From Vibrio algicola (GTDB lineage Bacteria > Pseudomonadota > Gammaproteobacteria > Enterobacterales > Vibrionaceae), in assembly GCF_009601765.2 (NCBI RefSeq), contig NZ_CP045699.1, forward strand, positions 868,001 to 932,000: DNA of 64,000 nt, given 5' to 3'. Shown here one piece after another: positions 37,583-47,068 of the stretch; the stretch's first letter is position 1; the number at the start of each line of letters is the position of its first letter. A program made the position numbers and the translations under genes. The notes below the pieces were generated by a model. The model had not been told where the DNA came from. It worked only from the letters and a program-made list of their open reading frames with translations, and made no database searches.

Positions 37583-38213
37583 GATCCATCGCAAAAATTA
37601 GGGGGCGATGGAAGCTGCAGACATATACCAAACATAATTAGGTTTACGTAGCATCCATAGCAGTGTTGATGAGTAACATCATGCTGACAAAGTACAATGG
37701 TGTCTTTTTGAATCGACCTTGTAGTAAATGTTAATCAAGTGTTTAAATTTTCAGATAAATGTCGAGTAGGCTCGATATTTGATAAAACTTGTCAATTCTT
37801 TGGTTGTAACTACTGAAATATCAACTAGAGACAACTTTGCTTGATTAATGGTGATTATTAACATTTTGTTACATGATGTATTTGTTGTGGGCGTGTTTTT
37901 TAGCCGAGTGATGGAAATAAATAAACGCACACTGCTGGATATTTATGCTTATTTGGCTGGGTCTGTTGAATTATTATGCAGGTGGGTAATAAAAGTGTTA
38001 ATAACGTAGCCTTTTTTGATATTCACTATGGTTGTTAACGTTAAAGATTGCTAATGTTATCGAGTCTTTATCTGGCTCGCGTAAGTTACAGTAGTGAAAA
38101 TATTCTTATAAGGCTACGTTATTAGATTTACGTGCTACACCCAGTGTACTGGGGGAGATATACCGATAAAGAAGTCATGGATGCATTTAAATAAAAACTT
38201 GGAGTTTAACAAT
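37583..38213. promoter_or_regulatory. Divergent control region between chiA and oppA
   Basis: About 630 bases with no gene. A perfect 15-base inverted repeat TAATAACGTAGCCTT (37999-38013) / AAGGCTACGTTATTA (38110-38124) encloses 96 bases that include the LacI-like palindrome TTAACGTTAA (38035-38044). A good ribosome site GGAG (38201-38204) precedes oppA. Promoters for chiA (minus) and oppA (plus) must lie here. Confidence 0.5.
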
Positions 38214-39845
38214 ATGATTAAGAATAAAATCACTCAAGCGCTATTAATTGGTGCTGGGTTAACGTTTGGCGCGGCAACTTTCCCTGCAATGGCTGCCCAT
38301 GTTCCTGAAGGCACTAAGCTTGCCGATAAGCAAGAATTGGTAAAAGGTAATGGCGCAGAAGTGGCGTCTATTGATCCGCAAAAAACCGAAGGTGTGCCAG
38401 AGTCCAACGTTATTCGTGATTTATTTGAAGGTTTAGTGGTTCAAGACGGTGACGGTAATGTCGTTCCTGGCGTGGCCGAAACTTGGGAAACCACAGACAA
38501 CAAAAACTTTACTTTCCATCTGCGTAAAGACGCAAAATGGTCGAATGGTGATCCCGTCACCGCCGATGATTTTGTGTTTGCTTTCCAGCGTGCCGTTGAT
38601 CCGGCTACCGCTTCTCCGTATGCATGGTATTTAGAAATGACTACCATGAAAAATGCGGCAAAAATCATTAGTGGCAAAGCAGATAAATCGACATTAGGTG
38701 TAAAGGCTCTCGATGCTAATACCCTTGAAGTCTCACTTGAATCAGCGGTACCGTACTTTGTAAAAATGATGGGGCACACTACAGTGATGCCGGTGAATAA
38801 GAAAGTCGTCGAAAAGTATGGCGATCAATGGACTAAAGCTGAAAACTTCGTCGGCAACGGCGCTTATGTTCTTAATAAATGGGTATTAAACGAGCGCATG
38901 GAATTGGTTCGTAGTAAAACGTATTGGGATGATAAAGACACTATTATCAACAAAGTGACCTATTTACCAATTGAAAGCCAAGTCGCTGAAATGAACCGTT
39001 TCCTTTCTGGTGAGCTTCAAATGACTGACGAACTGCCAAATGAGCATTTCAAAAACCTGCAAAAAGAACATCCAGAAGATCTAAAAGTCGTCGGTAACTT
39101 ATGTTCTTACTACTACGGTTTTAATAACCAGAAACCACCGTTTGATGATGTACGAGTGCGTAAAGCACTGTCTTACACCATTGATCGTGATGTGATGACA
39201 AAAATTTTACTCGGTCAAGGTCAAAAGCCAGCTTACACATTAACACCTGAAATTGTGGCAGATTTCCACCCAGCATTGCCTGAGTATGCCAAATGGACAC
39301 AAAAGGAGCGCATTGCTAAAGCCAAAGAATTGCTGAAAGAAGCTGGCTTCGATAAATCAAATCCGCTTAAATTTACCTTGTTATACAACACCGATGATAA
39401 CCACAAGAAAAATGCCGTTGCAATTGCGTCAATGTGGAAAAAATCATTAGGCGTGACCGTGACACTTGAAAACCAAGAGTGGAAAACCTACTTAGATACG
39501 CGTCGTCAAGGCGATTTCGAAGTGACTCGTGCAGGTTGGTGTGGCGATTACAACGAAGCATCGGCTTTCTTGTCATTAATGCAATCTAACAATAGCTCGA
39601 ATGATCCTCGTTATCACAGCAAAGAATACGATGCGGTGATGGCAAAAGCATTGGCATCGACCAGTGATGCAGAGCGTGCCGATTTGTACGCCCAAGCAGA
39701 AACACTGCTCGCGCGTGATATGCCGATCGCGCCAATTTTCCAATATGTGAAAGCACGCTTAGTGTCGCCACTGGTTGGTGGATTCCCTGAAAATAACGCC
39801 GAAGATAAGATTTATACCAAAGATCTTTACATTAAAGCGAAGTGA
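38214..39845 (+). CDS. oppA: Oligopeptide ABC transporter substrate-binding protein OppA
   Basis: A 543-residue periplasmic peptide-binding protein of the SBP_bac_5 family. The start ATG 38214 gives a signal peptide cleaved after about residue 27 (FPAMA-AHVPEG) and is 9 bases after GGAG; an upstream ATG at 38181 would add a non-signal extension. Family markers are NVIRDLFEGLVVQDGDGNVVPGVAETW near 72, WSNGDPVTADDFVFAFQR and the DVRVRKALSYTIDRD region. Though it neighbours chiA, the sequence resembles OppA more than the chitooligosaccharide-binding CBP. It is separated from oppB by 751 bases with a terminator, so OppA can be made in excess. Confidence 0.93.
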   Translation: MIKNKITQALLIGAGLTFGAATFPAMAAHVPEGTKLADKQELVKGNGAEVASIDPQKTEGVPESNVIRDLFEGLVVQDGDGNVVPGVAETWETTDNKNFTFHLRKDAKWSNGDPVTADDFVFAFQRAVDPATASPYAWYLEMTTMKNAAKIISGKADKSTLGVKALDANTLEVSLESAVPYFVKMMGHTTVMPVNKKVVEKYGDQWTKAENFVGNGAYVLNKWVLNERMELVRSKTYWDDKDTIINKVTYLPIESQVAEMNRFLSGELQMTDELPNEHFKNLQKEHPEDLKVVGNLCSYYYGFNNQKPPFDDVRVRKALSYTIDRDVMTKILLGQGQKPAYTLTPEIVADFHPALPEYAKWTQKERIAKAKELLKEAGFDKSNPLKFTLLYNTDDNHKKNAVAIASMWKKSLGVTVTLENQEWKTYLDTRRQGDFEVTRAGWCGDYNEASAFLSLMQSNNSSNDPRYHSKEYDAVMAKALASTSDAERADLYAQAETLLARDMPIAPIFQYVKARLVSPLVGGFPENNAEDKIYTKDLYIKAK

Positions 39846-39907
39846 TTTTTGCAGTCAAGATAACCAGTTAATGATGTAAAAATAGCAAGCTAATGACGTA
39901 AAAATAT

Positions 39908-39948
39908 GGCTTTGTAGCGGGGCAGTAGCTCAGCTGCAAAGCCTTTTT
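39908..39948 (+). terminator. Terminator or attenuator after oppA
   Basis: GGCTTTGTAGC and GCTGCAAAGCC form an 11-base stem (one wobble) around 14 bases, followed by TTTTT. It lies about 60 bases after oppA and would limit readthrough to oppBCDF. Confidence 0.8.
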
Positions 39949-40596
39949 ACTGTTGTTTCCAAGCTGATGATGAATGCGGTAATAACCATACACTCTGTAA
40001 TGCAAATGATTTGTATTAAATGTGAGCGATAAATTACTATCTTATGTGGTTTAACTCATATTTAGGTGGCTTTTATGGGCTTTGAATGTGTATTTTATAG
40101 ATTATTATGCCGTTTCTTGGTAGTGTGTTTATAGAAATACACGATCAGATTCGAACGCAAATGAATGCATATTGAAGTGATCATGAGTAAGCGATACATC
40201 GTTTTGCTTAGTGTGTTTTATCTGGCATGACAACTTGTCGGAAAATTGTATGAGAAAGGAACTCGCATACAACTCAATATAACCGTAGTGATATTCACTG
40301 TGCGTTTATCATTGAACTTGCGTGAACACCGAATGATTCGGCCTTCCTAACGATATTTAATTTTTCCCTCGATAGTCATAAAGTAACGTGAAATGGATCC
40401 ATTCAAATTAACGTTGCACGCTAGGCGATAACTCAATCGTGCGGCTTAACCACCCCATGATTCTGCTATCAGTTAGAGCTAGTCATCAAGTAGCAAATAT
40501 AAAAAAATAAAAGGGAATGTGTAAGTAGACCGCTTCATTGCAACAATGGCGCTTATGCAGGATTAACTAAAATTAGTCACTATTGGAAGTAATACT
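39949..40596. promoter_or_regulatory. 648-base gap between the oppA terminator and oppB
   Basis: No supported gene on either strand. Its size is unusual inside an opp operon and suggests a separate promoter for oppBCDF, or a lost gene. I see no clear repeat or RNA motif. The ribosome site GGAAG (40582-40586) precedes oppB. Confidence 0.4.
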
Positions 40597-41517
40597 ATGT
40601 TTAAATTCATTTTGAAAAGGCTGATAGAGGCAATACCCACATTGCTGGTATTGATCACTGTGTCTTTCTTTCTAATGCGTTTTGCCCCAGGTAACCCGTT
40701 TTCAAGTGAACGCCCGTTACCACCGGAAGTGATGGCAAACATTAACGCAAAATACGGTTTAGATCAGCCGGTACTCACCCAATACACCACCTATTTAACC
40801 AATATCCTACAAGGGGATTTTGGGCCATCTTTTAAGTACCAAGACTACACCGTGAATGAATTAGTTTACGCAGCGCTACCTGTTTCTGCCAAAGTGGGTT
40901 TCTTTGCCTTCATCTTCACTGTGATATTGGGGGTCGGGGTCGGAACCATTGCCGCTTTGAAGCAAAATACCTGGGTCGATTACACGATAATGTCCACCGC
41001 GATGCTCGGGGTGGTGATGCCTTCCTTTGTTCTTGCCCCTGTCTTGATCTATATCTTCTCGATAAATTTAGGTTGGTTCCCCGCTGGTGGCTGGCAAGGG
41101 GGGGGCTTCTTCTACATGTTCTTACCTATGGTCGGGATGTCGCTGCTTTATGTTGCCACTTTTGCCCGTATTACGCGTGGCAGCATGATTGAAACCCTTA
41201 ACAGTAACTTTATTCGAACCGCTCGTGCTAAAGGGTTGAGCTATCGTTATATTGTTTTTAAACATGCACTTAAACCTGCGTTGTTACCTGTTGTGTCCTA
41301 TATGGGGCCAGCATTTGTTGGCATTATTACCGGATCGGTAGTGATCGAAACTATTTTTGGCCTGCCAGGTATTGGTAAGTTATTTGTCAACGCAGCGTTT
41401 AACCGTGATTACTCGTTAGTGATGGGAATTACCATTTTGATTGGTTTCTTATTCATTCTCTTCAATGCCGTAGTCGATGTGCTTCTGGCGTATATTGATC
41501 CGAAAATTCGTTACTAA
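40597..41517 (+). CDS. oppB: Oligopeptide ABC transporter permease OppB
   Basis: A 306-residue inner-membrane permease. MFKFILKRLIEAIPTLLVLITVSFFLMRFAPGNPF is the classic first helix and GNPF loop of OppB. The cytoplasmic EAA loop is ARAKGLSYRYIVFKHALKPALLP. About six membrane helices. It pairs with OppC and is 15 bases upstream of it. Confidence 0.96.
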   Translation: MFKFILKRLIEAIPTLLVLITVSFFLMRFAPGNPFSSERPLPPEVMANINAKYGLDQPVLTQYTTYLTNILQGDFGPSFKYQDYTVNELVYAALPVSAKVGFFAFIFTVILGVGVGTIAALKQNTWVDYTIMSTAMLGVVMPSFVLAPVLIYIFSINLGWFPAGGWQGGGFFYMFLPMVGMSLLYVATFARITRGSMIETLNSNFIRTARAKGLSYRYIVFKHALKPALLPVVSYMGPAFVGIITGSVVIETIFGLPGIGKLFVNAAFNRDYSLVMGITILIGFLFILFNAVVDVLLAYIDPKIRY

Positions 41518-41532
41518 TCAGAGGCTATCGCT

Positions 41533-42435
41533 ATGTTAAATAAACAACAAAATATGGAAGCGATCGAAAAGTTCTCTGAGAACTTAGAAATTGAAGGTCG
41601 CAGTTTATGGCAAGATGCCCGTATCCGTTTTATGCGTAATAAAGCGGCGATGGTGAGTTTAGTCATTCTTGTGTTAATCACACTATCGGTTATTTTTCTG
41701 CCGATGTTTGCCCACTTTGCTTACGATGATACCGATTGGTACTCACTGCAAGCCGCACCATCAATGGATCATATATTCGGTACCGACAGTTTAGGGCGAG
41801 ATTTATATGTTCGTACCTTAATGGGCGGTCGTATTTCTCTTATGGTCGGCATACTGGGCGCATTAGTGGCCGTTTTAATTGGTACTCTTTACGGCGCAGC
41901 ATCTGGCTTTATTGGCGGAAAAACCGACCGTATCATGATGCGTATTCTTGAGATTTTATACGCGGTACCATTTATGTTCCTTGTGATCGTATTGGTGACC
42001 TTCTTTGGTCGTAATATCATTTTAATCTTTGTCGCGATTGGTGCGATTGCCTGGCTGGATATGGCGCGTATTGTGCGTGGTCAAACGTTGAGCTTGCGTA
42101 ACAAAGAATTTATTGAAGCGGCGCATGTATGTGGGGTAAGTAACTGGAAAATCATTACTCGCCATATCGTGCCAAACGTTTTAGGTATTGTGGCTGTGTA
42201 TTCCACGCTATTAGTGCCAAGTATGATTTTGACTGAATCATTCTTATCTTTCCTTGGTCTTGGGGTTCAAGAACCAATGACAAGTTGGGGAGCATTACTG
42301 CAAGAAGGCGCACAAACCATGGAGATTGCGATTTGGCAACTCGGGTTCCCTGCCGCATTCATGGTAGTAACGTTATTCTGCTTTAACTATGTTGGCGATG
42401 GCCTGCGTGACGCACTTGACCCTAAAGACAGATAA
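41533..42435 (+). CDS. oppC: Oligopeptide ABC transporter permease OppC
   Basis: A 300-residue inner-membrane permease with the N-terminal OppC leader (SLWQDARIRFMRNKAAMVSLVILV) and the ABC EAA loop EAAHVCGVSNWKIITRHIVPNVLG. The segment HIFGTDSLGRDLYVRTLMGGRISL after the first periplasmic loop is diagnostic. It forms a heterodimer with OppB. Confidence 0.96.
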   Translation: MLNKQQNMEAIEKFSENLEIEGRSLWQDARIRFMRNKAAMVSLVILVLITLSVIFLPMFAHFAYDDTDWYSLQAAPSMDHIFGTDSLGRDLYVRTLMGGRISLMVGILGALVAVLIGTLYGAASGFIGGKTDRIMMRILEILYAVPFMFLVIVLVTFFGRNIILIFVAIGAIAWLDMARIVRGQTLSLRNKEFIEAAHVCGVSNWKIITRHIVPNVLGIVAVYSTLLVPSMILTESFLSFLGLGVQEPMTSWGALLQEGAQTMEIAIWQLGFPAAFMVVTLFCFNYVGDGLRDALDPKDR

Positions 42436-42450
42436 GAACAAGGAAGTATT

Positions 42451-43419
42451 ATGAGCTTATTAGATGTAAAAGACTTACGGGTTGAATTTAAAACCCAAGA
42501 CGGCATGGTAACCGCGGTCAACGATTTAAACTTCTCACTGCAACAAGGTGAGACATTAGGCATTGTGGGCGAATCCGGCTCAGGTAAATCTCAAACTGTT
42601 TTTGCTATTATGGGTTTGCTGGCTAAAAATGGTGTTATTTCGGGTAGTGCTAAGTTTGAAGGCAAAGAAATCCTCAACTTGCCAGAAAAAGAACTTAACA
42701 CCATTCGCGCCGAACAAATCGCGATGATTTTCCAAGATCCAATGACCTCACTTAATCCGTATATGAAGGTGTGTGATCAGTTGATGGAAGTGCTGATGTT
42801 GCACAAAGGCATGGGGAAAAGCGAAGCATTTGAAGAATCGGTACGAATGCTTGAAGCGGTGAAAATCCCAGAAGCGCGTAAACGAATCACCATGTATCCG
42901 CACGAGTTTTCCGGTGGTATGCGCCAGCGTGTGATGATTGCCATGGCGTTGTTATGTCGTCCTAAATTATTGATTGCCGATGAACCAACCACCGCGCTTG
43001 ATGTAACAGTCCAAGCGCAAATCATGGATCTGCTTAATGAGCTTAAACATGAATTTAATACCGCGATTATTATGATCACCCATGACTTAGGTGTGGTAGC
43101 CGGTTCGTGTGACAAGGTGTTGGTTATGTACGCGGGTCGTACGATGGAATATGGTTCGGTCGATAACATTTTCTATGATCCAAGCCACCCGTACTCTGAA
43201 GGTTTGCTACGAGCTATCCCTCGTTTAGATTCTGTTGGTGAGGTATTGCCAACCATTCCGGGTAATCCGCCAAACTTACTGCGCTTACCACCGGGATGTC
43301 CATATCAAGAACGTTGTCACCGTGTGATGGATCGCTGTCGTAGTGAAGCGCCACAACTGCTGCCGTTTGGTGAAGACCGTTCTCGCGCATGTTTCTCTCA
43401 ATGGGAGGGCTGGAAATAA
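42451..43419 (+). CDS. oppD: Oligopeptide ABC transporter ATP-binding protein OppD
   Basis: A 322-residue ATPase. Walker A GESGSGKS near 40, Q-loop IFQDPMTSLNP, signature FSGGMRQR and Walker B LLIADEPTTALD are intact. The C-terminal oligopeptide/dipeptide domain has the four-cysteine iron-sulfur-type pattern CPYQERCHRVMDRC...C. Its TAA stop overlaps the oppF ATG (TAATG). Confidence 0.97.
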   Translation: MSLLDVKDLRVEFKTQDGMVTAVNDLNFSLQQGETLGIVGESGSGKSQTVFAIMGLLAKNGVISGSAKFEGKEILNLPEKELNTIRAEQIAMIFQDPMTSLNPYMKVCDQLMEVLMLHKGMGKSEAFEESVRMLEAVKIPEARKRITMYPHEFSGGMRQRVMIAMALLCRPKLLIADEPTTALDVTVQAQIMDLLNELKHEFNTAIIMITHDLGVVAGSCDKVLVMYAGRTMEYGSVDNIFYDPSHPYSEGLLRAIPRLDSVGEVLPTIPGNPPNLLRLPPGCPYQERCHRVMDRCRSEAPQLLPFGEDRSRACFSQWEGWK

Positions 43420-44468
43420 TGACTCAGTCAACATTAGTAACAGACGGCGCACCTGAACTGAGCGCCGCACCTCAATCGAGTACTGTCGGTAAAGAACTCA
43501 TACTGGATATTAAAGATCTTAAAGTCCACTTTAACATTGCTGCTAAATCGGCGTGGCCATGGGCGAAACCGTCAAAGCTTAAAGCGGTTGATGGCGTCAA
43601 TGTCCGTTTATTTGAAGGCGAAACCCTTGGTGTTGTGGGTGAATCGGGCTGTGGTAAATCGACGTTTGCGCGTGCCATTGTTGGTTTAGTCGAAGCCACC
43701 GAAGGTGAAGTATTGTGGTTAGGTCAAGACTTAACCCGTATGCAAGCAGTGCAAAAGCGTGAGAAACGCAAAGAAATTCAAATGATCTTCCAAGATCCAT
43801 TGGCGTCATTAAACCCGCGAATGAGTGTCGGTGACATCATTGCCGAACCGTTAGTGACTTTTTATCCCAAGCTAAGTAAAGCCGAAGTAAAAGCGAAAGT
43901 GAAAGCGATGATGGATAAAGTCGGCTTGCTGCCGAACGTTATCAACCGTTATCCGCATGAGTTTTCAGGTGGTCAATGTCAACGTATCGGTATCGCCCGT
44001 GCTTTGATTTTAAACCCGAAAATGATCATTTGTGATGAACCGGTATCAGCGCTCGATGTGTCTATCCAAGCGCAAGTGGTTAACTTGCTTAAAGAATTGC
44101 AAAATGAGTTGGGTTTGAGTTTGGTATTCATTGCGCACGATTTATCGGTGGTCAAACATATTTCCGATCGGGTATTGGTGATGTATTTAGGCAACGCGGT
44201 AGAATTAGGTGAATCGGATGCATTATTTTCGAATCCAAAGCACCCTTACACCAAAGCGTTGATGTCTGCTGTACCGATCCCCGACCCAAGAAAAGAACGC
44301 GCCAAGAAAATCCAAATGTTGGAAGGGGACTTACCGTCGCCAATCAATCCACCATCGGGTTGTGTGTTCCGTACCCGCTGCCCAATTGCCACCGCACAAT
44401 GTGCCGAGCAAAAACCGCAACTAAAAGGATCGGACGTGCATTCAGTTTCTTGTTTGCTGGTGGATTAA
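43419..44468 (+). CDS. oppF: Oligopeptide ABC transporter ATP-binding protein OppF
   Basis: A 349-residue ATPase paired with OppD. Walker A GESGCGKST, Q-loop IFQDPLASLNP, signature FSGGQCQRI and Walker B IICDEPVSALD are visible, with the C-terminal cysteine motif CVFRTRCPIATAQC. I start it at ATG 43419, inside the TAATG overlap with oppD, 9 bases after GGGAGGG; a frame extension upstream overlaps oppD and is unlikely to be used. A linker of about 20 variable residues precedes the ABC domain. Confidence 0.96.
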   Translation: MTQSTLVTDGAPELSAAPQSSTVGKELILDIKDLKVHFNIAAKSAWPWAKPSKLKAVDGVNVRLFEGETLGVVGESGCGKSTFARAIVGLVEATEGEVLWLGQDLTRMQAVQKREKRKEIQMIFQDPLASLNPRMSVGDIIAEPLVTFYPKLSKAEVKAKVKAMMDKVGLLPNVINRYPHEFSGGQCQRIGIARALILNPKMIICDEPVSALDVSIQAQVVNLLKELQNELGLSLVFIAHDLSVVKHISDRVLVMYLGNAVELGESDALFSNPKHPYTKALMSAVPIPDPRKERAKKIQMLEGDLPSPINPPSGCVFRTRCPIATAQCAEQKPQLKGSDVHSVSCLLVD

Positions 44469-44496
44469 GCCTAAGTTATTACATGATTCAATAATC

Positions 44497-44529
44497 AAAA
44501 GCAGTGCCAAATTGGTGCTGCTTTTTTTT
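44497..44529 (+). terminator. Terminator of oppBCDF
   Basis: AAAAGCAGTGCCAA pairs with TTGGTGCTGCTTTT (two imperfect positions) around a single base, followed by a T-run. Confidence 0.8.
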
Positions 44530-44657
44530 GAGGGAAATAAGGACGTGCCAGTCGTCATTTTTGATCTCGGTCTATTGAGGTATATTTTTTACAGCCTAAA
44601 ATAATCCCAAAATATAACAATAAGAAATTAAAGAATATTACTTGCAGGGGAAATCAA

Positions 44658-45677
44658 TTGAAAAGTAAAAAAATCTCGTTGCCAACTGTTTATGATGTTG
44701 CAGAGCTGGCTGGTGTGTCGCCAAGTACCGTTTCTCGATTTTTGAATCGAACCACTTTTGTTGCGGCTGATAAAAGCGAATTAATTGAAAATGCCATCTC
44801 AACCTTAGGTTACAAACCCAGTGCGCGCCAAGGGGTGAAAAGCGTTTCTCGAACCATGACTCTAGGTGTACTTATTCAAAGCGCAGAAAGCCCTTTTTCA
44901 AGTGAAATTTTACTCGGTATGGAAAAAGCCGTGGCCAGTCGCGGCTACAATTTATTGATCGCTACTGGTTATTGGGATAACAAAGCCGAAACCAAGGCGA
45001 TGGACAAACTGATCAGTCAGAAAGTCGATGGTATTATGACGTTAACGGGCACCTTGAGTGATGAGCAAATCAATCAGTATGCCAAAAGTACACCGATTGT
45101 TGCGATAGGGCGACAAATAGAAAGTCCACAAGTGGCTTCGATTAAAGTCGATAACAGTATTGGGGCTTATATGGCGACCAATCACCTTATTCAACAAGGG
45201 CATAGCCGAATTGTACATTTACAAGGCATTATCAGCCATGCTGATGCGCAACAGCGTCTGGAAGGATATAAGCGAGCATTACGTGATGCAGGGTTAACGA
45301 TTAATGAAAAACTGATCCGCAAAGGTGAATTTGAAATGAAAGACTCATTCGACGCGGTCTGTCGTTTAATTAAAGAAAAGCATTCTTTTAGTGCAATTTT
45401 TGCCGCCAACGACCAAAGTGCCTATGGGGCAATGCAAGCCTTGTATCAACATGATATTCGAGTACCACAAGATGTATCTGTAGTCGGCTTTGATGATTTA
45501 ATTATGTCGCGTTATTTTATACCGCCTCTGACCACCATCAAACAACCATTAGAAGGGTTTGGACAAGCAGCCGTTTATACATTATTAGATGTGATCAATG
45601 GCAATAAGCAACCTCATCCTATTCCGCCAGTTGAACTTAAAATGCGTGATTCAACCGCGAAATTTAGCTTAAATTAA
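44658..45677 (+). CDS. LacI-family transcriptional regulator (first of four)
   Basis: A 339-residue repressor. The HTH (LPTVYDVAELAGVSPSTVSRFLN, residues 8-30) is followed by a hinge helix and a periplasmic-binding-like ligand domain. The start is TTG at 44658, six bases after AGGGGA; no ATG fits as well. The hinge (KPSARQGVKSVSRTMTLG) differs from the usual LAxxL motif. It lies after opp and before a convergent LacI gene, so its target is unclear: the TTAACGTTAA palindrome upstream of oppA and the porin region are both candidates. Confidence 0.88.
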   Translation: MKSKKISLPTVYDVAELAGVSPSTVSRFLNRTTFVAADKSELIENAISTLGYKPSARQGVKSVSRTMTLGVLIQSAESPFSSEILLGMEKAVASRGYNLLIATGYWDNKAETKAMDKLISQKVDGIMTLTGTLSDEQINQYAKSTPIVAIGRQIESPQVASIKVDNSIGAYMATNHLIQQGHSRIVHLQGIISHADAQQRLEGYKRALRDAGLTINEKLIRKGEFEMKDSFDAVCRLIKEKHSFSAIFAANDQSAYGAMQALYQHDIRVPQDVSVVGFDDLIMSRYFIPPLTTIKQPLEGFGQAAVYTLLDVINGNKQPHPIPPVELKMRDSTAKFSLN

Positions 45678-45704
45678 TTCTCTTATACCATGTTTGTTAA
45701 GAAT

Positions 45705-45740
45705 AAATCGTTGTTAGCTTTTGTTAACAACGATTTTTTT
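45705..45740. terminator. Bidirectional terminator between two convergent lacI genes
   Basis: AAATCGTTGTTA and TAACAACGATTT form a 12-base perfect stem with an 8-base loop and a T-run. Confidence 0.88.
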
Positions 45741-45764
45741 AGAGGTGAGAATACAGTGATAGGC

Positions 45765-46763
45765 TTAAATATGCGGATAGGCACGAGTCGATTCACGAGT
45801 AACTAATGTCGGTGAGAATTTGAACTGCACATCCGGTTTTTGCTTGTTTAACTTTTGCAGCAGCAGGTGCACTGCCTCGATGCTCATTTTTTCAATTGGA
45901 TAATTAACCGTTGAGAGAGAAGGGGATACATATTGGCTAAACAAGATGTTATCAAAACCCATGACCGAAATAGGTGATTGTGTTTTATGCTCTTTTAGCA
46001 CTCCTAATGTCCCAATAGCCATTAAGTCGTTACAACAAAAAATAGCTGAAAATTCTTGGGTGCGATTAATCAGTTTTTCAAAAGCTCGGATGCCGGAAAG
46101 CTCAGTGTAACCTGCTTCAATAACCAATTTGGCATCATAGATAATATTGGCTTCCTCTAACGCTGTTCGGTAACCTTGCAAACGCGCACGAGCGCCGGAT
46201 TTGGCTAATGGACCGGTGATACAAGCGATCTTACGATGCCCTAGTTTAATTAAATGACGAGTCGCGACGAGTCCACCCATTTCATCATCAAGATCGATAC
46301 AAGAATCTAATAATTCGGGGATCTCACGGCTTAGGATAACTAAGGGAATATTTTGATTGGATAGATCAATTAAATCATCATCAGAAAGGTATGAGGTATA
46401 AAGTAATAACGCGTCAACGCGACGACTGAGTAGAAAATCAACGGCAGATTGTTCTGCCTGAATATTATCGCCTCCAGAGGTAACCACTAAATGATAACCC
46501 AGTGGGCGCAAGGTGGTTTCAATGCTGTGCATTATATTGCCGTAATAAGGCCCTGCCAATTCGGGGATCACTAATCCAACTGAACCCGTTTTAATCCGAG
46601 CTGATGAATGAGCAATGGACGTCGGTTGATAATCAAGAGTTTGCATGGCTTTTTCAACTCGCAGTTTCTTATCGTGACTAACACGACTGCTGCCATTGAC
46701 TACACGTGAAACGGTTGCTTGAGAGACACCGGCTAACTCTGAAACTTGTCTAATCGTTGCCAT
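45765..46763 (-). CDS. LacI-family transcriptional regulator (second)
   Basis: A 332-residue repressor. HTH MATIRQVSELAGVSQATVSRVVNG, hinge YQPTSIAHSSARIKTGSVGLVIPELAGPYYG and a full sugar-binding domain are present. It sits just downstream of the LamB-family porin gene on the same strand, with a terminator and about 300 bases between, and probably regulates it. A GCTAATTGGTTAGC palindrome (46791-46804) upstream of its start may be an autoregulatory operator. Confidence 0.9.
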   Translation of the reverse strand: MATIRQVSELAGVSQATVSRVVNGSSRVSHDKKLRVEKAMQTLDYQPTSIAHSSARIKTGSVGLVIPELAGPYYGNIMHSIETTLRPLGYHLVVTSGGDNIQAEQSAVDFLLSRRVDALLLYTSYLSDDDLIDLSNQNIPLVILSREIPELLDSCIDLDDEMGGLVATRHLIKLGHRKIACITGPLAKSGARARLQGYRTALEEANIIYDAKLVIEAGYTELSGIRAFEKLINRTQEFSAIFCCNDLMAIGTLGVLKEHKTQSPISVMGFDNILFSQYVSPSLSTVNYPIEKMSIEAVHLLLQKLNKQKPDVQFKFSPTLVTRESTRAYPHI

Positions 46764-47068
46764 CTTCTGCCTTCATTAAATTATCTGGTTGCTAATTGGT
46801 TAGCGTTATTATTATTTGTCGCGATTTTAGTGTTGAATAGAGATGCAAAATGCGAGTCAGATCACGCCATGATGTCTTAATGAGATCGAAATATAGAAAA
46901 CTTGAAAGTAATGACGTTAATCAGGTTTGCCATGAAATATTTGTGGCTTGTTTCATAGCTTTGGAAGGCAGAAAAATAACGAGCAATGGATAAAATAAAA
47001 TCACCCGCTGGAAGTAACGGGTGATTTTGAAAGATTACACATGGTGATTTAAATTAAAATCAAGGGGC
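46764..47068. promoter_or_regulatory. Control region upstream of the second lacI gene
   Basis: It holds the palindrome GCTAATTGGTTAGC (46791-46804), the inverted pair CATGAAAT (46931-46938) / GTTTCATA (46950-46957), which belongs to a motif that recurs near other sugar genes, and the porin gene terminator. No gene is seen. Confidence 0.4.
46997..47028 (-). terminator. Terminator after the porin gene
   Basis: AAAATCACCCG and CGGGTGATTTT form an 11-base perfect stem with a 10-base loop, 40 bases past the porin stop codon. Confidence 0.88.

Noticed and set aside
38214..39845. Chitooligosaccharide-binding protein (CBP) beside chiA
   Set aside because: The protein and the oppBCDF genes match the oligopeptide system, and chitin-specific partners are absent.
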